DNA of 64,000 nucleotides from CAVORB01 sp963698495 (GTDB lineage: Bacteria; Pseudomonadota; Gammaproteobacteria; Chromatiales; Chromatiaceae). Under the pieces are notes generated by a model, which searched no databases, was not told the DNA's origin, and saw nothing but the letters and a program-made list of their open reading frames with translations. The position numbers and the translations under genes are program-made. Below, in pieces: positions 34,834 through 42,521 of this stretch; within the stretch, counting starts at the first letter, position 1, and every line of letters begins with the position of its first letter. The stretch lies in contig CAVORB010000023.1 of assembly GCA_963698495.1 (NCBI GenBank), positions 62,001 through 126,000 on the forward strand, given 5' to 3'.

Positions 34834-35226
34834 TTGCGCTTTCTCTCCTGGTCTCTTTAAGTCGGAATGGGTTCGGATAGCCCTTTCTTGCCTCTGACCA
34901 CCCGAGGCCTTGAAGACCTGCGAGGGTTGCCTCACAAAACAGTTCTTACGAAGACGCGCCCGGCGCTAGCTGCTCGTACTCCCTAGATCTCCGGGGCCAA
35001 TCGCGGTTCGCTAATATACCCGCGACCTTGGTGACAACCTATTCTACCTTCGGGAGGGGTAGCCTTCGCCCTACTATCCCATTCGGGATAAGCGTTCCCA
35101 GATCGACGGCGACCCGGCAGGCCAACAAGCGCTCAGGGCCATGGCGGAAGTGGTCGGCGATGTTACGCTGCGGAGAACAGTTAGTCAACGGATTCTAATA
35201 TAAACACTTCCTCATTAACGCCGCTC
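34834..35226. promoter_or_regulatory. Divergent promoter region of the dsr operon and the dioxygenase gene
   Basis: This 393-base gap separates dsrA (minus) from the TauD-family gene (plus), so both promoters must lie here. On the minus strand a TATATT sequence at 35013-35018 is a possible -10 element for dsr, with TTGTCA 13 bases upstream, a spacing too short for a standard promoter. On the plus strand, TAATATAAA at 35196-35204 is a possible -10 for the dioxygenase gene, without a good -35. Weak consensus would fit activator-dependent promoters, as expected for sulfide-induced dsr genes. Confidence 0.45.
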
Positions 35227-36120
35227 GTGAACAATCCATTCGACCTCACGCAGGATGACGCCTACCGGGCTTGGCGGGACCGCAAGCTGCGCGACTACCC
35301 TCCCCGCCTGGACGACCTACGGGTGGAGCTGTCGAACCCGGCAGCGCCGAGCGCGGCCGAGCTTCAGCGCATCGCCGAGTCCGTGCGGCACGCGAACCTC
35401 GCCGTGTTCGCCTGCGAGCATCCGAACGCGCTCGACAAGGACTGCCTGCTGTCCCTTGGTCGGGAGCTCGGCTTGGTCCGGCTGGATAACAACCTCTGCG
35501 CCGACGAGCGAGCAGTCAGCACCCTGCGCGTGCACCCGGAGAGCCAGGAGCGGGGCTACATCCCTTACACGAACCGGCCCCTGAGCTGGCATACCGACGG
35601 CTACTACAACCCCGCCGGGCGGCAGGTCCGGGCTTGGATTCTCTACTGCGTTCAGGATGCCGCCGAGGGCGGGGAGAACGCGCTGCTGGACCACGAGATC
35701 GCCTACATCAGACTACGCGACCAGGACCCAGAGCTGGTGCGCGCCCTGATGCACCCGGAGGCCATGACCATCCCGGCAAACGTGGCGGATGGGGACGAGC
35801 TGCGCGAGGCGAGCACAGGCCCAGTGTTCTCTGTTCGCGACGGTCACCTGCACATGCGCTACAGCGCCCGCGCACGAAATATCGCCTGGAGAAAAACCCC
35901 CGAGACGCAGGCGGCCAGGGACGCCTTGACGCGGTTGTTTTCGTCGGACTACGGCTACATATTTCGCCATAAGCTCGCTCCAGGTGAGGGATATGTGAGC
36001 AATAACCTGCTCCATAACCGAACCGGTTTCTCGATGGCTGGACACGGCGGGCCGGTCCGCACACTCCTGCGAGCACGCTATCTCGACCGCGTCGCCTCGA
36101 CCCACGCACGCGGCCCATAG
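35227..36120 (+). CDS. TauD/TfdA-family Fe(II)/2-oxoglutarate dioxygenase
   Basis: The 297-residue protein has the HxD iron-binding motif in LSWHTDGYYNPAGRQ and a distal histidine in SNNLLHNRTGF, followed by arginines that would bind 2-oxoglutarate (FSMAGHGGPVRTLLRARY). Family members hydroxylate taurine, gamma-butyrobetaine, carnitine precursors and many others. The substrate here is unknown. It is divergent from dsrA, so a role in oxidising an organosulfur compound that feeds the sulfur pathway is attractive but only inferred. The start is GTG. Confidence 0.82.
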   Translation: MNNPFDLTQDDAYRAWRDRKLRDYPPRLDDLRVELSNPAAPSAAELQRIAESVRHANLAVFACEHPNALDKDCLLSLGRELGLVRLDNNLCADERAVSTLRVHPESQERGYIPYTNRPLSWHTDGYYNPAGRQVRAWILYCVQDAAEGGENALLDHEIAYIRLRDQDPELVRALMHPEAMTIPANVADGDELREASTGPVFSVRDGHLHMRYSARARNIAWRKTPETQAARDALTRLFSSDYGYIFRHKLAPGEGYVSNNLLHNRTGFSMAGHGGPVRTLLRARYLDRVASTHARGP

Positions 36121-36259
36121 CCTTACGCGAGTGTTCGGAAACCCGCTCGGCATGACGCACCAGTGCGACCGCCGCGATCGTTCATCGACGCGGCGCCCGG
36201 CGAGCTTGAAGCAGCATCTACCGCGACGACGGCAACAAACATTTGGCGGCTTTGAAAAC

Positions 36260-36451
36260 ATGTTGAAACTCAGTGACATACTGGTGGCGCACAAGGAGGT
36301 GGAGACCTTCGAGGAGCTGGTCCCCATGGTTCAGGATGTCGCTCGCAGCGGCGAGCGCTTCTTCCGTATGGATGTGAAGCCCCCGTTCCCCGACACGCCG
36401 GAGAACTGGGAAGACCGGCTAGAGGCCGCCTTCAGCGGGCTTATCCGCTAA
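36260..36451 (+). CDS. Small conserved-looking protein, 63 residues
   Basis: The protein MLKLSDILVAHKEVETFEEL... is acidic, soluble, without cysteines, and ends EAAFSGLIR. The frame has normal codon use and ends 13 bases before the next gene, whose start has a GGGGGT ribosome binding site, so the two appear to be co-transcribed. The family is not recognised. The longer frame starting at 36131 is arginine-rich and looks non-coding in its first part. Confidence 0.55.
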   Translation: MLKLSDILVAHKEVETFEELVPMVQDVARSGERFFRMDVKPPFPDTPENWEDRLEAAFSGLIR

Positions 36452-36464
36452 CCGGGGGTCAAGT

Positions 36465-37184
36465 GTGAAGTACCACGACATCACAAACACGCGCCTCGCC
36501 GACACCGCCGCGGACTCCGTGAGCAATCACGGCGCGGAGCAGGCCGCGCTGGAGTCTCACCTGCAGGCACTGCAGGAACACTACGGGGAATCCCGCCGCA
36601 CTGGCGCCACGATCAAGGCCCTCGCAGACCTCAAGCTGCAGATGGCTCGCACCCTGGTCGGTCTCGACCGCGGCGAAGACGCCTGGCCGCTCGCCCGGGA
36701 GTCCTTGGACACCTTCGTCGCGAGCGAAGACTACGAGTCCGCTGCCGACGCATGCGACGTGCTGTTCCAGGCTGAGCAACCGCAGTCCCTGTGCGCGCTC
36801 GGCCAAGGCATCTGGCTCGCGGTCACTTACCCGATCGATCCCGAGCTGTCGGTGGAGCTCCTGACGCACGTGGTCGACGAAACGCCCGACGACGCGGACG
36901 GCGCGGCCGTGGCGGCTACCACCGCGCTGTTCCTCGCCGACATGCGTGCCTCAGGCTCCCAGCGGGAGAATCTGATGTTTTTCGCGACCCAGATACTCGG
37001 CAATGTCGCGCGCCGCCATAGCGGGGTCGACAACCAGGCGGCCTTCGACCTCTGGATGGATCGCCTTGAGCTCAAGGAACCGGAGAAGTTCCTGGTCCGC
37101 CTGCGCAATGTCGTCGACGTACTGGTGCAGGACGACTGGTGGTTCGATCGCGAGGCACTGCACGCGAAGCTGCCGGTGAACTGA
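36465..37184 (+). CDS. Hypothetical helical protein, 239 residues
   Basis: The protein is soluble, acidic and almost entirely helical, with alanine- and leucine-rich repeats suggestive of a TPR-like solenoid (ALESHLQALQEHYGESRRTG, YESAADACDVLFQAEQPQS). It ends with VDVLVQDDWWFDREALHAKL. No catalytic motif is visible. The start is GTG. It is preceded by the 63-residue protein and followed after 112 bases by the Cas6-like gene, all on the same strand upstream of the dsr operon. Confidence 0.65.
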   Translation: MKYHDITNTRLADTAADSVSNHGAEQAALESHLQALQEHYGESRRTGATIKALADLKLQMARTLVGLDRGEDAWPLARESLDTFVASEDYESAADACDVLFQAEQPQSLCALGQGIWLAVTYPIDPELSVELLTHVVDETPDDADGAAVAATTALFLADMRASGSQRENLMFFATQILGNVARRHSGVDNQAAFDLWMDRLELKEPEKFLVRLRNVVDVLVQDDWWFDREALHAKLPVN

Positions 37185-37296
37185 CCTGAGCGCGGTCCTG
37201 TCACACTTGGCTATATCCAGCGGCGCAGACAGATCCAGTTGACGCCTACTCACAGAAAACGCTCAAAGAGCGCATAACACCCGGCAAGCCGATACC

Positions 37297-37983
37297 ATGT
37301 TCTGGCAAGACGACGACACACAGCAAACGTTTCAGGTCCCAGACGATTTCGTCGACATCCTGTTTGCCATCGACTGCAAGCGCATCCCGGTCGACCATGC
37401 CTATGCGCTGTCAGCCGCCGTGCAAGCGGCAGTGCCCTGGATCACCGGCGAACCGCAAATCGGCATCCATTCGATCCATGTCGCCGGTTCCCAGAACGGA
37501 TGGGAGCGGCCGGAGCACGGGACCGGACAACACCTCATCGTCTCCCGCCGGACCAAGCTCGCGATCCGGGTTCCGAAAGAACGCATGGACGCGCTCATGG
37601 AGGACCTCAGGGGTAAGACGCTGGACATCGGGGGCTGCCACTTGACCGTTGGCCCCGGCAAGATCCGCCCATTGAGCAAAGAGACCACCCTCTTCGCGCG
37701 CTATGTGGTTTCACACCCGGCGCAGAGCGAAGACAACTTCCTATCCTGGGCCGCGGACGAGCTCGGCACCCTGGGTATCCGCTTGCGCAAGGCCCTGTGC
37801 GGCAAGGAAGCGCTGTTGACCACTCCCGCCGAGGTGCTCCACACCCGCAGTCTGATGCTGGCGGATCTCTCTCCGGAGGACTCGGCGCGCCTGCAGCAAA
37901 CCGGCCTCGGTCCCCACCGCGCGATGGGCTGCGGTATCTTCATTCCGCACAAGGGCATCGACTCCGTCAAGAAAGGCGCCTGA
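37297..37983 (+). CDS. cas6: Orphan CRISPR-associated Cas6/Cmx6-family protein (I-MYXAN type)
   Basis: The 228-residue protein shows the pattern of the Cas6/Cmx6 family. The start is FVDILFAIDCKRIPVDHAYA, followed by GIHSIHVAGSQNGWERP, LIVSRRTKLAIRVPKER and PLSKETTLFARYVV. The C-terminal RNA-binding loop is SARLQQTGLGPHRAMGCGIF. In CRISPR systems this family cuts the repeat RNA. Here no repeat array and no other cas gene is present in 64 kb, and the neighbours are sulfur genes. It may therefore process a different RNA or serve a distant array. His38-like residues near the N terminus could be catalytic, but this is not certain. Confidence 0.75.
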   Translation: MFWQDDDTQQTFQVPDDFVDILFAIDCKRIPVDHAYALSAAVQAAVPWITGEPQIGIHSIHVAGSQNGWERPEHGTGQHLIVSRRTKLAIRVPKERMDALMEDLRGKTLDIGGCHLTVGPGKIRPLSKETTLFARYVVSHPAQSEDNFLSWAADELGTLGIRLRKALCGKEALLTTPAEVLHTRSLMLADLSPEDSARLQQTGLGPHRAMGCGIFIPHKGIDSVKKGA

Positions 37984-38133
37984 GCGGCCGTCTTCCACCG
38001 GCTTATCAACGTTTTGGGATGACGAGCGCTCCGCAATTCCATAAAATTAGCGGGCTTTGATCTTACTGCGAGCGCTTGCCCGCACACTTGTTGGCCGAAC
38101 GAGACGGCGAAAAAAGACGAGAGGAACCACATC

Positions 38134-38472
38134 ATGTCCATTGAGGTTAACGGTAAGACCATCGAGACTGACGACAACGGCAACCTTGTCAATCACATGG
38201 ACTGGAGCGAGGACGTCGCCCGCGCCCTGGCCGCGCAAGACGTCCTCGAGCTGACCCAGGAGCACTTCGACGTGATCGCGTATCTGCGTGAGGAATACAT
38301 CGAGAACGGCCAGAACCAGCCGATGGAACGCGTCGTACTCAAGGAGATGAGCAAGCGCTGGGGCAAGAAGCTCTTGAGCAAGGATCTCTACCGTTTGTTT
38401 CCCCTCGCCCCCACCAAACAGGGCAACCGGATCGCCGGCCTGCCCTACGTGGCGCGCAAAGGCGGATACTGA
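38134..38472 (+). CDS. rspA: RspA-type DsrC paralogue without cysteines
   Basis: The 112-residue protein is a clear DsrC/TusE homologue (MSIEVNGKTIETDDNGNLVN, LFPLAPTKQGNRIAGLPYVA), but it has no cysteine. Asn98 takes the place of DsrC Cys98, and the C terminus is RKGGY instead of PTGCV. It cannot carry sulfur. Such proteins have been grouped as RspA and suggested to be regulatory. Both this protein and true DsrC are present within 8 kb. A strong terminator follows it. Confidence 0.85.
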   Translation: MSIEVNGKTIETDDNGNLVNHMDWSEDVARALAAQDVLELTQEHFDVIAYLREEYIENGQNQPMERVVLKEMSKRWGKKLLSKDLYRLFPLAPTKQGNRIAGLPYVARKGGY

Positions 38473-38510
38473 CAGCTCGCCCGTTCCGACGAACACGGCG
38501 TCCTAGGGGG

Positions 38511-38541
38511 AGGCAGCGCAACGCGCTGCCTTCTTTCGTTG
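38511..38541 (+). terminator. Rho-independent terminator after rspA
   Basis: A nine-base perfect stem, AGGCAGCGC-AAC-GCGCTGCCT, is followed by TTCTTTCGTT. This is the best intrinsic terminator in the window. It ends the plus-strand group that includes the Cas6-like gene and rspA. Confidence 0.85.
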
Positions 38542-38625
38542 CGGCGCTGCACCCGCTACATGGAAGCCGCGGGCGCTTTCCCTGTTCGAACGCCGCGCGT
38601 ATCCAACCTACCCCGGTCCTTGGCG

Positions 38626-39300
38626 CTACAGCTCCGCCCACATCCGCAATAGATTGGCGTAGGAACGATCGACGTAGCCGGTCGCCTCCGTACCCGGCGC
38701 CTCCTTTAGCAGCATCTCCCGAGCACGATTGAGCTCATAGAGCAGCTCGCGTCGTCCGGGATCGCGCACGTAGCTCTGAATCCAGGTCAGCGCCACCAGA
38801 CGTTCGCCGCGGGTCACGGGCGCAACCTGGTGCAGACTGGAGGATGGGTAGATCACCGCGTCCCCCGCCGGAAGCTTGACGCGCCGCTCGCCAAAGGAGG
38901 TGCGCACCACCAGCTCGCCGCCGTCGTACGACTCCGGAGGGCTGAGGAAGACGGTCATGGATACGTCAGTGCGGAACCGCGGTCCCGCCGTGCCCATGAT
39001 GGGATCATCCACGTGGTCGCCGTAGGTCATGCCTGGCTCGTAGCGCGCGAAGATGGGGTCTGCGACCCTGTGGGGCAGCGCACCGAAGCGGAAGGCCTCG
39101 TTGTGACCGAGGCTAGACATAATGATGCGAACGAGGAGCTTCATGCGCTCCGGGTCCTGCTGCATCTCCAGATTGTTCTTCACCCGTGCGGCGGCGAAAC
39201 CGGCGGTCAACCTGCCGTCGACAAAGCTCGCACCCTCCAGCACCTGGTGAATCTTGCCGAGCTGGGCCGAATTGAGTAGACCGGAGATGGTAAGCAGCAT
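38626..39300 (-). CDS. PKHD-type Fe(II)/2-oxoglutarate hydroxylase (PiuC family)
   Basis: The 224-residue protein matches YbiX/PiuC proteins: MLLTISGLLNSAQLGKIHQV at the start, the HxD motif in YGDHVDDPIMG, the distal histidine in SSSLHQVAPVTRGERLV and the C-terminal helical tail. PiuC genes often sit near TonB-dependent siderophore receptors, but none is present here. The substrate is unknown. Confidence 0.9.
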   Translation of the reverse strand: MLLTISGLLNSAQLGKIHQVLEGASFVDGRLTAGFAAARVKNNLEMQQDPERMKLLVRIIMSSLGHNEAFRFGALPHRVADPIFARYEPGMTYGDHVDDPIMGTAGPRFRTDVSMTVFLSPPESYDGGELVVRTSFGERRVKLPAGDAVIYPSSSLHQVAPVTRGERLVALTWIQSYVRDPGRRELLYELNRAREMLLKEAPGTEATGYVDRSYANLLRMWAEL

Positions 39301-39395
39301 GATCGGGCTTCCCGCGGTTTAGACAAGACACATGATGGGTTTGCGGCGAATCGTCGGGATCGAGAGAAAAGCACCCCGGGTGTCCGCGCCCCATT

Positions 39396-39404
39396 TGCTA
39401 GAAT
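39396..39404 (+). promoter_or_regulatory. Extended -10 promoter for the gene at 39439
   Basis: TGCTAGAAT is an extended -10 element (TGn before TAGAAT) about 35 bases before the ATG of the next gene. No clear -35 hexamer is present, which is usual for extended -10 promoters. Confidence 0.45.
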
Positions 39405-39438
39405 GCCGCTTCCGAGTCGCGAGCGAAAGGGAGGCGAA

Positions 39439-40026
39439 ATGATCCTGAAGGCCATCATCGAAGACCAAGAGTACAGCCTGAACGTCCCCGACGAGCTACT
39501 GGCGCAGGCGGAGGCGTTTTTCGCCCAGCTGGATGCGGACATGGATGCGGGCTGGCAGATGAGCCGGGAATGGGTCGCCAAGCCCGATCGGGTGCAGCGC
39601 TGCCAGATCGTCGCCGACAAGCTCCTGACCGCCATGGAGAAAGAGAACGACAGGCTGGGCATGCTGATGGCGGGCTACATCCTGAGCCGGATGCCGGGCG
39701 TCGAGTGCGTAGAGCCAGACACGCACGGGGAGATCCAGAACACCCAGTTCACCGTCGGTGAGCAGCAGGCCGGCCCTCGGGTCCAGGACCGTGAGCCGAC
39801 CACCGCCCCGCCGGCAGGCCTCGGCAAGCTAGAGGCCATGGAGCAGGCCGGCGAGGACGTCACCAAGGTGTTCAAGGTCGGCAAGGGTTTTCGCTTCTCC
39901 GTCTACGACCACGCCAGCGGACAGTGGCAGGACTCGCCCTTGATCGCCAGCCAGAACGAGGCGGAGCGCCTGCGCCAAGAGGCCTTCAAGGCCCGCTTCG
40001 AGGCCCTGCAGCAAGGCAGGCACTGA
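39439..40026 (+). CDS. Conserved hypothetical protein, 195 residues
   Basis: The protein MILKAIIEDQEYSLNVPDEL... is soluble and acidic. An N-terminal part of about 110 residues ends at PGVECVEPDTHGEIQNTQFT. A linker rich in Pro and Thr follows, and then a C-terminal helical region. The family is not recognised; similar short proteins are annotated as hypothetical in purple sulfur bacteria (memory, unverified). GGGAGG lies six bases before the ATG. The next gene starts 11 bases after its stop. Confidence 0.7.
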   Translation: MILKAIIEDQEYSLNVPDELLAQAEAFFAQLDADMDAGWQMSREWVAKPDRVQRCQIVADKLLTAMEKENDRLGMLMAGYILSRMPGVECVEPDTHGEIQNTQFTVGEQQAGPRVQDREPTTAPPAGLGKLEAMEQAGEDVTKVFKVGKGFRFSVYDHASGQWQDSPLIASQNEAERLRQEAFKARFEALQQGRH

Positions 40027-40037
40027 GCCTGCCCCCG

Positions 40038-40391
40038 ATGGCAGACCTATTTTCGGTGACCGCACCGCTCGCTCTGCGCTGCCCCGATGGCACGCATAAG
40101 GTGATCGCCGCCTGCTTTCCTCACCCCCGGGGACTGCTGTACCTGGATACCTTCTGGCACCTCGCCACCCCGGATCAGGCGGCCCATCTGATCCCGGGCG
40201 AGGTGACCGGCGAGGGACCCTGGAAAATCGGCGATTGCGTGATCAGGGTCCTCGGTTGCCACGGGACCGACCCAGATCTGGCTCAACCGTTCGCTCAATG
40301 GCGGGAATACCTGCAGACCCTCGGCATGTCGGACTATCCCCCGACCGAGCAGATCCGCGCAATCGCCCGCCGTCTGGGCGCGTCCGTATGA
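40038..40391 (+). CDS. Conserved hypothetical protein, 117 residues
   Basis: The soluble protein MADLFSVTAPLALRCPDGTH... has a central segment HLIPGEVTGEGPWKIGDCVI and several cysteines (DGTHKVIAACF, GDCVIRVLGCHG) and ends in a helical QIRAIARRLGASV. No motif of known function was recognised. It is very close to the genes on both sides and is probably co-transcribed with the preceding one. Confidence 0.65.
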   Translation: MADLFSVTAPLALRCPDGTHKVIAACFPHPRGLLYLDTFWHLATPDQAAHLIPGEVTGEGPWKIGDCVIRVLGCHGTDPDLAQPFAQWREYLQTLGMSDYPPTEQIRAIARRLGASV

Positions 40392-40416
40392 GCCGGATGC
40401 GGCGGGGAGATCATCC

Positions 40417-42204
40417 ATGGAGGCCATGAGCACACTCGGCTGGGAAGGCTGGTTCAGCATGGGCGTGGTCGTCTTCTGCTTCGGCATGTTCGCCCACGGG
40501 CGGGTGGCGCCTGACCTGGTGACTTCAGCGGGGCTCACGCTGCTGATCGTGTTCGGGATCATCACCCCGGCCGAGGGGCTGGCGGGTTTCTCCAATCAGG
40601 GCATGCTCACGGTGGCGGTGCTCTATATCGTCGTCACCGGGCTCACCGAGACCGGGGCGGTCGGCTGGATCGGCCAGGCGCTGCTCGGACGCCCGCGCTC
40701 TCCGGGTCACGCCCGACTGCGCCTGATGGCTCCGGTGGCCGCCTTCAGCGCCTTTCTCAATAACACCCCGGTGGTGGCCATCTTCATCCCGGCCGTGCAG
40801 GACTGGGCGAAGCGCTATCGCCTGGAGCTCTCGCGCCTCATGATCCCCTTGAGCTTCGCCAGCATCGCCGGCGGCACCTGCACCCTGATCGGCACCAGTA
40901 CCAACCTGGTGGTCGACGGCCTCTACACCGCCCGCACCGGAACCCCCGGATTCGGGCTGTTCGAGCTCGCCTGGGTCGGATTACCCGTGGTGGGGGTCGT
41001 CATGCTTTACCTCATCACGGCCGGACATTGGCTGCTGCCGCGCCGTGCGTCGGCGATCGCCAGCTACAGCGACGTACGCGAATACACCGCCGAGATGCTG
41101 ATACCGGACGACAGCCCCTTGATCGGCAAGAACGTCGAGGAAGCGGGCCTGCGCCAGTTGCCGGGCCTGTTCCTGGTGGAGATCGACCGCGATGGACAGT
41201 TGATCCCCGCGGTTTCGTCCTTCGAGGTGCTGCGGGCCGGAGACCGGCTGGTGTTTGCGGGCATCCTGGACTCGGTGGTCGACCTTCAGCGCACGCGCGG
41301 ACTGCTGCCGGCCACGGATCAGGTCTTCAAGCTCACCGGGCCACGCCAGAACCGCTGCTTCGTGGAGGCAGTGCTATCGGACAAGTGCCCGCTCGTAGGC
41401 AAGAGCGTGCGGGAGGGCCGCTTCCGCACCCACTACGATGCGGTCATCGTCGCGCTCGCCCGCAACGGGGAGCGGGTAAAGCGCAAGATCGGTGACATCG
41501 GGCTCAGGGCCGGCGACACCCTGCTGCTCGAGTGCCGGCCCTCGTTCGTAGAGCAACAGCGCAACTCCCGGGATTTTCTGCTCGTGAGCCAGCTCGGCGA
41601 CTCCCACCCCCTCAACCACGAGCGGGCGCTGACCGCGATCGCTATCGTCGCTGCCATGGTGCTCGTGGTGACGACGGGCCTGTTCAGCATGCTCGAGGCG
41701 GCCATGCTGGCGGCCGGCCTGATGATCGTCACCCGCTGCACCCGCGGCCGTACGGCGCGCAGGGCGCCCGACTGGCAGGTACTGGTGGTCATCGCCACTT
41801 CTTTCGGGATCGGCGCCGCCCTGGAGAAAACGGGCGCCGCGGAATTTCTGGCCGGCGGCCTGATCGGACTCGCCAGCGGGGAGCCATGGGCGAGCCTGGC
41901 CCTGGTGTTCATCGCCACGGCCCTGCTCACGGCCCTGGCAACGAACAACGTGGCGGCCGTGCTGGTGTTCCCCATCGCCCTGCAGGCGGCCAGCGCCATG
42001 GCCGTGGACCCGCGGCCCTTTGTCGTCACGCTGATGGTGGCCGCCTCCGCGAGCTTCGCCACGCCTTTTGGCTATCAGACCAATCTGATGGTGTTCAACG
42101 TGGGCGGCTATCGCTTCCACGACTTCGTGCGTGTCGGGCTGCCCCTGACCTTCCTGGTCGGGCTGGTCACCGTGGGCGTGGTCCCGCTCGCCTGGCCGTT
42201 CTGA
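40417..42204 (+). CDS. SLC13/DASS family permease with two RCK_C (TrkA-C) domains
   Basis: The 595-residue protein is a membrane carrier in two halves separated by a soluble region of two TrkA-C domains (about residues 210-385; MLIPDDSPLIGKNVEEAGLR and DKCPLVGKSVREGRFRTHYD). The transport signatures are AFLNNTPVVAIFIPAVQ and GTSTNLVVDGL in the first half and ATNNVAAVLVFPIALQ in the second. Relatives transport sulfate, dicarboxylates or oxyanions. Beside a sulfur-oxidation locus, sulfate is a reasonable but unproven substrate. The start may also be the ATG at 40426. Confidence 0.88.
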   Translation: MEAMSTLGWEGWFSMGVVVFCFGMFAHGRVAPDLVTSAGLTLLIVFGIITPAEGLAGFSNQGMLTVAVLYIVVTGLTETGAVGWIGQALLGRPRSPGHARLRLMAPVAAFSAFLNNTPVVAIFIPAVQDWAKRYRLELSRLMIPLSFASIAGGTCTLIGTSTNLVVDGLYTARTGTPGFGLFELAWVGLPVVGVVMLYLITAGHWLLPRRASAIASYSDVREYTAEMLIPDDSPLIGKNVEEAGLRQLPGLFLVEIDRDGQLIPAVSSFEVLRAGDRLVFAGILDSVVDLQRTRGLLPATDQVFKLTGPRQNRCFVEAVLSDKCPLVGKSVREGRFRTHYDAVIVALARNGERVKRKIGDIGLRAGDTLLLECRPSFVEQQRNSRDFLLVSQLGDSHPLNHERALTAIAIVAAMVLVVTTGLFSMLEAAMLAAGLMIVTRCTRGRTARRAPDWQVLVVIATSFGIGAALEKTGAAEFLAGGLIGLASGEPWASLALVFIATALLTALATNNVAAVLVFPIALQAASAMAVDPRPFVVTLMVAASASFATPFGYQTNLMVFNVGGYRFHDFVRVGLPLTFLVGLVTVGVVPLAWPF

Positions 42205-42227
42205 TCGCCGCGAGAATCCCATGCGGC

Positions 42228-42506
42228 TCAGTCGGAGACCGCCAGGCACCTTCGCTCACAGTCCGCCCGGGTCTGAAACGGAACCCGTCCCCCGCACCCT
42301 CCGTAGAGGAACATCCTGCAGCTGTCGGTCCGATAGTCGTACCAGAACCGGCGCAGCTGGCCGGAGCAGGGTCCCGGGTCCGGCCGGTCGACGCACTGGA
42401 CCGGCAGCCCGTTGTCGGTTTCCTGGCTGGTGCCGGCACAGGCGCAGAGAAACGACGACATCACCAGGGCGCCGAGAATCCGGTCGCAACGCATCAGCTC
42501 AACCAT
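42228..42506 (-). CDS. Kunitz/BPTI-domain lipoprotein
   Basis: After a signal peptide with lipobox (MSSFLCAC, Cys19 counted from the ATG at 42494) comes a single Kunitz domain with all six cysteines. The spacings are C-x8-C-x15-C-x7-C-x11-C-x3-C; bovine BPTI has 8, 15, 7, 12 and 3. The core GPCSGQLRRFWYDYRTDSC and FLYGGCGG is unmistakable. The residue after the second cysteine (P1) is serine, which suggests an elastase-type rather than trypsin-type target. Kunitz domains are rare in bacteria. It would sit on the outer or inner membrane facing the periplasm or medium. Confidence 0.88.
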   Translation of the reverse strand: MVELMRCDRILGALVMSSFLCACAGTSQETDNGLPVQCVDRPDPGPCSGQLRRFWYDYRTDSCRMFLYGGCGGRVPFQTRADCERRCLAVSD

Positions 42507-42521
42507 TCCCGCTCGCAGGCA

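Noticed and set aside
34834..34935. N-terminal extension of DsrA by 34 residues
   Set aside because: The extension is basic and low in complexity, has no ribosome binding site and is absent from known DsrA proteins. The ATG at 34833 has AGGAG.
34834..35226. Standard sigma-70 promoter for dsrA
   Set aside because: TTGTCA and TATATT are present, but with only 13 bases between them. This is too short to claim a defined promoter, so only the region was annotated.
37297..38541. Possible CRISPR array near the Cas6-like gene
   Set aside because: No regularly spaced direct repeats were found in the intergenic regions around it or elsewhere in the window.
41374..42249. 291-codon minus-strand frame opposite the SLC13 permease
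   Set aside because: It is rich in Gly, His, Gln and Arg with no domain, as expected for the complement of a membrane protein gene.
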